DNA of 64,000 bases from Saprospiraceae bacterium UBA7687 (GTDB lineage: Bacteria; Bacteroidota; Bacteroidia; Chitinophagales; Saprospiraceae): assembly GCA_002482845.1 (NCBI GenBank), contig DLGT01000057.1, forward strand, positions 10,333 to 74,332, in the 5' to 3' direction. This document shows positions 39,553-46,134 of the stretch, in pieces (position 1 is the first letter of the stretch; every line of letters starts with the position of its first letter). The notes beneath the pieces are model-generated. The model was not told the DNA's origin and searched no databases. It worked only from the letters and a program-made list of their open reading frames with translations. The position numbers and the translations under genes are program-made.

Positions 39553-40023
39553 TTATAAATCTGTGTTAGGTTTGATCCCTCCAAAAATCTGCTCTGCAAT
39601 GAGTCCGAATTCGCTTGGCTCTTCGCCCAGCATGTCATCATATTTATCTTTTGCCCAGATTTCGATTTGATTTTGATATGCAAATAGGACAACGTCTTTG
39701 TCGATCCCTGCATATTCCATCAGACTTGAAGGTAAATTTACCCTTTCTGATGCATCAACGTCTAATTCTGTGGCTCCACGATAAAAATACCTGATGGCCT
39801 GCCTCTGTTGTGTACTGTAAATGTTGAGTTGATTAATCTCGTTCGTCTTTACTTCCCAAACGTCATTGGGATACAACATTAAGTGCTTCTCAAAACCTCG
39901 GTTGATTGTAAACTTGAGATTTTCAACACCACCGATCTGCTTTACAATTGCTGCGGGCAATTTAAGCCTTCCTTTGGCATCGAGTTTACACTCATATTCT
40001 CCGGTGAATTTATATTGTTTCAC
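39553..40023 (-). CDS. mraZ: transcriptional regulator MraZ
   Basis: A DNA-binding protein with two SpoVT/AbrB-like halves, each with its signature: DAKGRLKLPAAIVKQ (about 17-31) and DASERVNLPSSLMEY (about 90-104). MraZ forms ring oligomers and represses its own dcw operon in other bacteria. It is the first gene of the cluster, and three TGGGA repeats at 10-base spacing sit directly upstream, matching its known operator type. 156 residues. Confidence 0.96.
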   Translation of the reverse strand: MKQYKFTGEYECKLDAKGRLKLPAAIVKQIGGVENLKFTINRGFEKHLMLYPNDVWEVKTNEINQLNIYSTQQRQAIRYFYRGATELDVDASERVNLPSSLMEYAGIDKDVVLFAYQNQIEIWAKDKYDDMLGEEPSEFGLIAEQIFGGIKPNTDL

Positions 40024-40045
40024 ACTTTTCTGTTGGTTGTTGATG

Positions 40046-40086
40046 CAAAGGTATCACAGTTTCCCACTTTTTCCCACTTTTTCCCA
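40046..40086 (-). promoter_or_regulatory. dcw operon promoter with MraZ box
   Basis: On the minus strand TACCTTTG (40046-40053) is an exact -7 element, about 23 bases before the mraZ start. Upstream, TGGGA occurs at 40062-40066, 40072-40076 and 40082-40086, a strict 10-base period with AAAAG spacers. That is the arrangement of MraZ operators (TGGGN repeats with 5-base spacers). The repeats cover the -33 position, so binding should block the polymerase. The autorepression is inferred from other species. Confidence 0.85.
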
Positions 40087-40513
40087 AAAAATATAACGAA
40101 ATATATATATTATTTTTTTAATCTGTTATGTGATGTAATCAAATCAATTACACATTGCAAATGATTTGATTATAAAACCGCTAAAATAGGTATAAATGGA
40201 AGGTTTATCGGCGAATGCCTTATCTCAGGTTGGTATTAAATATTACACAAAATTATATATTAATAATATAACAAACAAATAAATGTATGGAAAATTGAAA
40301 TACTGGTAATAATACATTAAATTATTTTATATGTAATAATATTCAACAAAAATATGGTATATAGTAACATTAGTAGTAATTATCATATGATCGGGATGTT
40401 TGTCAATGTTTGAGGCAGTTATATATACAGTTTTTTGACCCTATTTCTAAAGTTTAAAACCAAATACTATCGTCAAAGTAGGAAACTAACTGATTAAAAA
40501 TAAAGTGCTAAAG
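40087..40513. other. AT-rich intergenic region upstream of mraZ
   Basis: No coding ORF. It contains an 11-bp inverted repeat (40136-40172) and long AT-rich stretches. No exact promoter element pointing to either neighbour was picked out beyond the mraZ promoter described separately. Confidence 0.4.
40136..40172. repeat. 11-bp perfect inverted repeat upstream of the dcw promoter
   Basis: TAATCAAATCA (40136-40146) and TGATTTGATTA (40162-40172) are perfect inverted repeats with a 15-base spacer, about 50 bases upstream of the MraZ box. It could be an operator for a dimeric regulator. No T-tract makes it a terminator. Confidence 0.6.
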
Positions 40514-40813
40514 TTAAGGACCGGAAGATTTGTTATTTACCCTAATCTCCTTAAAGCTTGTCCCACCGCATATCATATCTATCTTTGTATTATTGGTGGT
40601 CACTTCCCAAGCTCCGGAGGTGCAGGAATGAAGTGCTTTGGCAGCATGGGTATATCTTTTGTCTGGTTTGAACTCAAGAGTACTGCCATTATTGGCAAGT
40701 TTCCACTACCCTAGCAAAGTTGCCGTAAGGGTAGTAACGGTACACGGTTTTATCGCGGTGTCTTCATCTTTGCTACATGTGTGGATATAAAGGGAGATTA
40801 TTGTGACTTGTGT
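40514..40813 (-). pseudogene. decayed lipocalin-like lipoprotein
   Basis: A minus-strand frame reads, from a lipobox-like Cys at 40777, CSKDEDTAIKPCTVTTLTAT, LLG, an in-frame TAG (40708-40706), then WKLANNGSTLEFKPDKRYTH and onward to a stop at 40514-40516 (final residues VNNKSSGP). The series LxG-x-WKL followed by LEFKPDxRY is a common start of small lipocalin-like Bacteroidetes lipoproteins, so TAG has replaced one sense codon. The signal region before the Cys (TIISLYIH-like) is blocked by another TAG at 40814-40816 and has no ATG. Two lesions suggest genuine decay rather than one sequencing error. The plus-strand 69-codon ORF here is a shadow. Confidence 0.55.
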
Positions 40814-40909
40814 CTATGGGTCATGCATAAGCACTCCATATGCCTATAAATAGCAATACTATGGTTTGAAAGGAAATATTATTTTTCATAAATATGATTA
40901 ACTTTGATT

Positions 40910-41635
40910 TTAAAATTTCAAAGCTAGCTCTGGGTTCCTAAGTGCAATATCTAAACTAGTTAAATATTTAAACTCTGTATGCATATATTCAATCCAGTCT
41001 GTAGGGTATGGAATATTGTCCAAAATTGATTTTATATAAAATTCACTTTGGTTTATATATGCCAATTTGAGAATAGTATCATAATGTTCATTATTTGACT
41101 TGTATGCAAAATAAAGTTTACGTATGTAGGCCCCAAAATTATAACCTTCCATTCCAATTAAATACATTGATTTTTCAGAATTTCCATTTGGAAGGACTTT
41201 TTCAATTGTTTCATTATAAACGCTATTATAAAAATGGATATCACGGTGCCTCGTGGATTCAATAAATTCAGTCAAAGTTTGAAGTGTTGATGTCAATCGA
41301 TCAATAAAGTACGTTTTCGATTTATCATTTTTATATAATTCCAAATCGATAATGCAGTCAATAGTAATTCCATCCACGAATATATCAAGTCCACCACTTT
41401 TCCTGATTCGATTAAGTAGAGTATAAAATTCAGTAAAAAGATTTGATACTACTGTACAAAAATTCCAAACATTAGGAGATACTTCAGAATAATAAAAACC
41501 AATACAATATGAAACGTATTCAAATTGCAATTTTACTCCATATCGACTATCTTTCTCAAATTTATAAGCCTTGTCTTGAAAATCAGACACAACCTTTTCA
41601 ACTAATTTATCTGTTATATGCTCAATTTGTTTCAT
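40910..41635 (-). CDS. uncharacterised 241-residue protein
   Basis: I do not recognise this protein. It has no signal peptide or transmembrane helix and looks cytosolic and mixed alpha/beta, with many aromatic and charged residues. Local features are a KLQFEYVSYCIGFYYSE segment near the N-terminus, a SGGLDIFVDGITIDCIIDLELY stretch spanning the middle, and a helical C-terminus. Base composition is AT-rich like its surroundings. It stands alone between the end of the respiratory operon and the decayed lipoprotein, with only a weak possible promoter (TATTTTTG on the minus strand at 41827-41834). It could be a contact-dependent or accessory gene, but there is no positive evidence. Confidence 0.6.
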   Translation of the reverse strand: MKQIEHITDKLVEKVVSDFQDKAYKFEKDSRYGVKLQFEYVSYCIGFYYSEVSPNVWNFCTVVSNLFTEFYTLLNRIRKSGGLDIFVDGITIDCIIDLELYKNDKSKTYFIDRLTSTLQTLTEFIESTRHRDIHFYNSVYNETIEKVLPNGNSEKSMYLIGMEGYNFGAYIRKLYFAYKSNNEHYDTILKLAYINQSEFYIKSILDNIPYPTDWIEYMHTEFKYLTSLDIALRNPELALKF

Positions 41636-41980
41636 CGTATAATATTTTATAAATATGGTTTTATAACATTCCTACTTCATCAGCACCATTTAAATCAAAA
41701 AACAAGATGCATTTTATCTAATCTCTGCACAGTAAAGGCCATATTTAAGAAGATTGTCGCACTTTATACCTGCAATCCTATATTTTAAGAATTTGTAATT
41801 CATCGTTAACCATCCATAAATTTATGCAAAAATATAAACCAATCTTTGCAACTTCATAACACTTGCCCTGCAAAATACGTAAATCTGACTTATTCTACAG
41901 AATTTTGATTGAAAATAGTTTTCCTTGACTCTCCTACATTAGAGTAGATAAAACGAAATTCGGTATAATTAGTATGATAA
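41636..41980. other. intergenic region after the respiratory operon
   Basis: AT-rich, with no ORF of coding character. A minus-strand TAnnTTTG match (TATTTTTG, 41827-41834) might serve the orphan gene ending at 40910, but in such AT-rich DNA it could be chance. No clear terminator hairpin was found for the operon ending at 41982. Confidence 0.4.
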
Positions 41981-41981
41981 C

Positions 41982-42233
41982 TTACGCTTCCTTAGTTTCG
42001 TTGTCATAGTTTTTTCTGTTCTTATACCATAGATAAGCCATCGAGCCTACTAGTAAATAAGGTAAGGCAAACATGTATAGTATCCCTTTATTTAATCCTT
42101 TACCAGCACTACCGCCATCTCTAAGGTTGGATTCAGCTGATAGCTTACACATTGGACATTGCGCAATCAACTCTGGTTGGATCAAAACAACTATACCAAT
42201 TATCAACAAAAATAGTACAACTACCTTTTTCAT
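41982..42233 (-). CDS. small membrane protein with CPMC motif (oxidase operon)
   Basis: An 83-residue protein: an N-terminal hydrophobic segment (VVVLFLLIIGIVVLI), then AQCPMCKLSAESNLRDGG, a Gly-rich turn (GSAGKGLNKGIL) and a second hydrophobic segment (YMFALPYLLVGSMAYLWY). I start it at ATG 42233, which overlaps the upstream stop as ATGA; the frame opens three codons earlier. I recall similar small CPMC proteins in Bacteroidetes oxidase loci, but no function. The CxxC near the membrane surface and its place after a CtaM-like gene suggest an assembly role, for example thiol or copper handling. That is inference. Confidence 0.75.
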   Translation of the reverse strand: MKKVVVLFLLIIGIVVLIQPELIAQCPMCKLSAESNLRDGGSAGKGLNKGILYMFALPYLLVGSMAYLWYKNRKNYDNETKEA

Positions 42234-42769
42234 ATATAACAAGGTTTAAGCATTAAGTAACAAATAGGCCCTGTGATCGCCACATACAACCAAATAGGAA
42301 ATACCCATCTTGCCATTTTACGATGTTTTTCTACTTGAAATGTAAATCCCCTTGTAAATGTAAGCAGTATAAATGGTAAAGACAACCCAGCCAAAATGAT
42401 ATGACTGATCAATAAAAAGAAATACACAGTCCTAATTCCACCCTCTTTACAATAAGTAGTCTCTACAGTAGTAAAATGATACAAAACATAGCATAATAAA
42501 AATAACCCCGAAAACAATAACGCTCCGTAGATTGATTTTCTATGATTCTCCACTTCCTTTCTCTTTATAAAATATATAGCAGATAACAAACATATAGTGA
42601 CTAATGTATTTAAAACTGCATGTATAGGCGGAAGGAACGAAAAATCTACACCAAGATCAATTTTCACTTGTCTCATAACACCAACCAAAGCAAGAACAGC
42701 TATAGATATAATAATACTTGCTATGTTCAATTTTCTAGCTAATTGGTCATTTGGAGCGGGATATCTCAT
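42230..42769 (-). CDS. DUF420 (CtaM-like) membrane protein
   Basis: A 179-residue polytopic membrane protein with about five helices. The segment FLPPIHAVLNTLVTICLLSA and the C-terminal HRKMARWVFPIWLYVAITG are typical of the DUF420 family. In Firmicutes the family member CtaM is needed for maturation of heme-A type terminal oxidases, which fits its position in the oxidase operon. Its start overlaps the stop of the SCO-like gene by ATGA, and its stop overlaps the next gene likewise, so the three are translationally coupled. Confidence 0.88.
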   Translation of the reverse strand: MRYPAPNDQLARKLNIASIIISIAVLALVGVMRQVKIDLGVDFSFLPPIHAVLNTLVTICLLSAIYFIKRKEVENHRKSIYGALLFSGLFLLCYVLYHFTTVETTYCKEGGIRTVYFFLLISHIILAGLSLPFILLTFTRGFTFQVEKHRKMARWVFPIWLYVAITGPICYLMLKPCYI

Positions 42770-43251
42770 TGTTTCAATTTTATATCTACTTCTTTGACTC
42801 TTGGTATTACAATAGCCAAATGTTCTATTAATTTTTTAACACCATCCATATCAGCTTTGTAAACATTTCTAATGTGTGAAGATGTATCAATCAAAATGTA
42901 ATCATTTTCTTCATACTTAAATTTAGTATCTCCTAAATAATTTTCTGCTAAATGAATATAAGCAGATGAACTATCGTATGATAATATCTGAAAGCCATCA
43001 GTTTTTTTAAACTGCTCATTTAATTGATCGAGATGTTTGTTAATTTCATCATTACTATGCAATACTAAAACTGTAGTTTTACCTCGTAAAAGTCCTAAAG
43101 TATCAACATTAATTGAAATACTATCTTTGACCAATAACTCTGCTAATGCCGCCTTCCTATAATTTAAACCTTGATTTAAATAATACCAAGATCCAAAAGG
43201 CACCACAACCACAAATAACCCCAAAACTATCCAAGATAATAACTTACCCAT
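42766..43251 (-). CDS. cysteine-free SCO-like protein
   Basis: A 161-residue membrane-anchored protein (helix about residues 3-22), started at ATG 43251; a longer frame begins at a TTG seven codons earlier. After the anchor, RGKTTVLVLHSNDEINKHL aligns in place with the strand and first helix of SCO/thioredoxin folds, and YILIDTSSHIRNVYKADMDGVKKLI matches the SCO C-terminal pattern (LID, IR, Y, kkLi). There is no cysteine anywhere, so the copper-binding CxxxC is missing. SCO proteins insert copper into CuA of subunit II. This one may have kept only a structural or chaperone role. The family call is moderate. Confidence 0.65.
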   Translation of the reverse strand: MGKLLSWIVLGLFVVVVPFGSWYYLNQGLNYRKAALAELLVKDSISINVDTLGLLRGKTTVLVLHSNDEINKHLDQLNEQFKKTDGFQILSYDSSSAYIHLAENYLGDTKFKYEENDYILIDTSSHIRNVYKADMDGVKKLIEHLAIVIPRVKEVDIKLKQ

Positions 43252-43326
43252 ACTATGATTTATATCGACCAAACAAGTTTAATAGGTAAAGGTTAAAATC
43301 ACAATGTCAGCACATTGTCATAAAAT

Positions 43327-43692
43327 TTACTCTACGCTTTCTACTTGAGAGACAGGATTTTTTACATTGACTCTACTCGTACCCCAATACTTACCTTCTG
43401 CTAAGAAAGCGATTATAGCCCAAACTAAAAGTAATGTTGGTAATAAAACAGTTTTTACTAATCCAGGTACTTCATATTTCATGTGCATAAATTCATACAC
43501 TATCAAATAAGCTTTTACAATACTCAATACCATCATGGCACCTCCAGTAATCCAACCTGAGATATGGAAACCTTCTACCAAGTATCCTTTGCCTAAAAGT
43601 GCAAATAATACTTCAAATACGGTAATAAAAGCTAAAATACCGATAGTTTTATTAGCTATTGTTTTTGATTGATCGTATGTTAAATGACTCAT
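43327..43692 (-). CDS. cytochrome c oxidase subunit IV
   Basis: A 121-residue protein with three transmembrane segments (about 18-38, 45-68 and 80-98) of the prokaryotic COX4 type. The segment AYLIVYEFMHMKYEVPG is characteristic: a helix carrying a conserved MHxxxE-type region. It is a small accessory subunit of the heme-copper oxidase. Located between the subunit III gene and the SCO-like gene. Confidence 0.9.
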   Translation of the reverse strand: MSHLTYDQSKTIANKTIGILAFITVFEVLFALLGKGYLVEGFHISGWITGGAMMVLSIVKAYLIVYEFMHMKYEVPGLVKTVLLPTLLLVWAIIAFLAEGKYWGTSRVNVKNPVSQVESVE

Positions 43693-43753
43693 TATTATAA
43701 AAGTTTAGAAGTCAGAATTTTAATTTGAATGTTAAGTATCTAGGCTTAAAATA

Positions 43754-44611
43754 TTAAAGCAGGTAGAAAAATAAAAACACAAATACCCACACTAAATCTA
43801 CAAAGTGCCAGTAAAGTCCAATCTTTTCAACCATTTCATAACCATTTCGTCTTCGAGCATAAAGTCCTGTCGCAGAATTTACACAAATGATCAGTAGAAA
43901 TGCAACACCTGATAATACGTGGAATCCATGGAAACCTGTTATAAAGAAAAACAATGCCCCAAACGCTTTAGGACCGAAAGTTTGTTGTCCTTCTTTACCT
44001 TTATCTGGACCATCAGTTATGGTATATTTTAATGGAGCCCATTCTCCTTCATGTTTGTGCATTAAGTAAGAATCACCTGCCACGAAAGTATCACCTTCTT
44101 TGATGTCATGTCCATCTCCTTCCAAATATTTACCGGACACTGTATGTGTACCAAATGGATTAGTTGTAACTGTCATATGCTCTTTACCCATTAGTGTATT
44201 CCACTCCCAAGCTTGACAACTTAAGAATGCAGCACCACCAAGTATTGTCCACATCATCCAGACCACAACACCACGTTTGTTCTCACGATGGCCTTCTTGT
44301 ACAGCCCTTACCATGGTGTAAGAACTTGCAAGTAGAATAAATGTCATCACTGTTACAAATAAAAGTGGTAAGTGGTGAAAACCACCTGGGAAAGTACTAA
44401 ATACAAAATCAGGAACAGGCCATGTTGGCATGCTGAATCTCAATGCTCCGTAAGCTATCAAAAATCCTGAAAATGTAAACGCATCCGATAATAGGAAATA
44501 CCACATCATCAATTTACCATATGATGCTTTAAACGGTTCGCTACCGCCTTTCCATGATCCACCTGAATGGGTATCTGTATGATGATCGTGAGCTAAAGTA
44601 TCTGAAGCCAT
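43754..44611 (-). CDS. ctaE: cytochrome c oxidase subunit III (long form)
   Basis: A heme-copper oxidase subunit III, 285 residues. Conserved helices include GKLMMWYFLLSDAFTFSGF, the ITGFHGFHVLSGVAFLL segment and the C-terminal GLYWHFVDLVWVFVFLFFYLL. A loop of about 70 residues (141-212) is inserted between the helix ending at CQAWEW and that beginning GPKAFGALF; it is charged and soluble. The N-terminus is His-rich (HDHHTDTH). A second, shorter subunit III gene lies 15 bases upstream, a tandem pair seen in other Bacteroidetes. Confidence 0.95.
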   Translation of the reverse strand: MASDTLAHDHHTDTHSGGSWKGGSEPFKASYGKLMMWYFLLSDAFTFSGFLIAYGALRFSMPTWPVPDFVFSTFPGGFHHLPLLFVTVMTFILLASSYTMVRAVQEGHRENKRGVVVWMMWTILGGAAFLSCQAWEWNTLMGKEHMTVTTNPFGTHTVSGKYLEGDGHDIKEGDTFVAGDSYLMHKHEGEWAPLKYTITDGPDKGKEGQQTFGPKAFGALFFFITGFHGFHVLSGVAFLLIICVNSATGLYARRRNGYEMVEKIGLYWHFVDLVWVFVFLFFYLL

Positions 44612-44625
44612 AATAAAACTAACTT

Positions 44626-45198
44626 TTATTTGCTAATGATTAAAAATATAAATAAATAAATCCAAAGGAAATCCACAAAATGCCAATAGTTAAGGACTAA
44701 GTCAAATCTGTTTATTCGCTTTTCTGTTACATTAAATTTTAATGTGTATGCATGTAATGTCGCTACAATAAGAGCGGCAATACCGCCTATTACATGAAGA
44801 GCATGTATACCAGATATCAAAAAGAAAAATGAACCTGATACATTACCTTTTAGGTCTACACCTTTGGCATATAATTCAGTCCAACCAAAGTATTGGAATA
44901 TGACAAAAGCTACACCTAGTAAAAGTGACACTATCAACATTGATTTATACCTAGATTGGTTTCCAATCTTAAAGCTAGAAAAAGATATGTGAAGTGTTAC
45001 ACTAGAAATTATAATCAATAAAGTACTAATATAAAATGAAACTGGCATCGCAAACTCTAACCAATTACCAGCAGCTTGTTTAACGATGTAAGCACTAGTG
45101 AAAGCCCCAAACATCATAGTGATACTTGCCATTGCTGCCCATAGAGCAAACTTGTGCGGATGTATCTTATTCCTTTTATTTACAAGTATATTCTCCAT
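44626..45198 (-). CDS. cytochrome c oxidase subunit III (short form)
   Basis: A second subunit III homologue, 190 residues, starting at ATG 45198 (MENILVNKRNKIHPHKFALW). The frame opens at a TTG at 45216 that would overlap the preceding gene. Five helices; conserved FFFLISGIHALHVIGGIAAL and a C-terminal YWHFVDFLWIYLFIFL. It lacks the loop insertion of its neighbour. It probably sits with the long form in one oxidase or replaces it as a paralogue; the sequence does not say which. Five bases separate it from the heme O synthase gene. Confidence 0.92.
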   Translation of the reverse strand: MENILVNKRNKIHPHKFALWAAMASITMMFGAFTSAYIVKQAAGNWLEFAMPVSFYISTLLIIISSVTLHISFSSFKIGNQSRYKSMLIVSLLLGVAFVIFQYFGWTELYAKGVDLKGNVSGSFFFLISGIHALHVIGGIAALIVATLHAYTLKFNVTEKRINRFDLVLNYWHFVDFLWIYLFIFLIISK

Positions 45199-45203
45199 TT
45201 TAT

Positions 45204-46103
45204 TTAAATTAACCAATATGAAATTAAAACGAATGGAAGGTAAAAAAATGAAAAGAACATCAATTTTAATGCTGAAGTCCTATCAAATTTTTTATGAAAA
45301 TTGTAAGATAAACCTACATACAATAAACTCAAAACCAAAACTATAAGTGTACTAGACAAAGATGCTTCAGCATTGTAATAAACAAAGGCGACAACTGGTA
45401 AAATAATTATTGCATAAAATACAGCTGACAAACCAAGATTTCTATCTATTTCACCATTTATTTCAGGCAACAATTTATAACCTGCTTTCCTGTAATCATC
45501 TTGACCAACAAAACCTATTGACCAAAAATGTGGGAACTGCCATAAGAATTGAATGACAAATAAACTAACTGCTAAAACAGTTATACTCCCTTCAAAGGCA
45601 GTGGCGCCAATCATTACAGGTAAAGCGCCAGGAATAGCACCCACTGCTACCGCCAATGTAGAATATCTTTTTAATGGAGTATACACAAAAGCATACGTAA
45701 TCAAAGAAATCATTCCCAAAAGTGCAGTAATTGGATTGAATGAAGCTAATAAAGTAATACCCACCAAACACGATAATCCAGCAAACATAACACCTTCAGA
45801 AGATTTCATTCTTCCTGTTGCAATAGGCCTATTCGATGTTCGTGTCATCAAGATATCAAAATCTTTTTCCAATACCTGATTTAGTGCATTTGCTGCAGCA
45901 GTTACCAAAAAACCACCTATTGCCAATGTTAACAATTTAACAAAGTCAACTGATCCACCTGCAACTATAAGATAACCTAGTACTGATGAAAAAACCACCA
46001 CTAGTGATAACCTGAGTTTGGTCAACATCACATAATCAGCAAGCCTAGAAAAAATAATTTTAGATGCTTTTTCTGATACTACGTATGTATTGGAATTGCT
46101 CAA
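45204..46103 (-). CDS. cyoE: protoheme IX farnesyltransferase (heme O synthase)
   Basis: An integral membrane UbiA-family prenyltransferase converting heme B to heme O, a precursor of heme A for the oxidase. The first Asp-rich motif region NALNQVLEKDFDILMTRT is followed by SNRPIATGRM, both diagnostic for CyoE/CtaB. The second Asp-rich region is around GQDDYRKAGYKLLPE. Nine hydrophobic segments; 299 residues. Its place between subunit I and subunit III genes matches its function. No heme A synthase (CtaA) gene is in the window. Confidence 0.95.
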   Translation of the reverse strand: MSNSNTYVVSEKASKIIFSRLADYVMLTKLRLSLVVVFSSVLGYLIVAGGSVDFVKLLTLAIGGFLVTAAANALNQVLEKDFDILMTRTSNRPIATGRMKSSEGVMFAGLSCLVGITLLASFNPITALLGMISLITYAFVYTPLKRYSTLAVAVGAIPGALPVMIGATAFEGSITVLAVSLFVIQFLWQFPHFWSIGFVGQDDYRKAGYKLLPEINGEIDRNLGLSAVFYAIIILPVVAFVYYNAEASLSSTLIVLVLSLLYVGLSYNFHKKFDRTSALKLMFFSFFYLPFVLISYWLI

Positions 46104-46134
46104 TGCTTACTTTAATTTAATTATTGTTATAATA

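Noticed and set aside
40505..40714. 69-codon plus-strand ORF
   Set aside because: The opposite strand shows a coherent lipocalin-like lipoprotein remnant, so this is a shadow.
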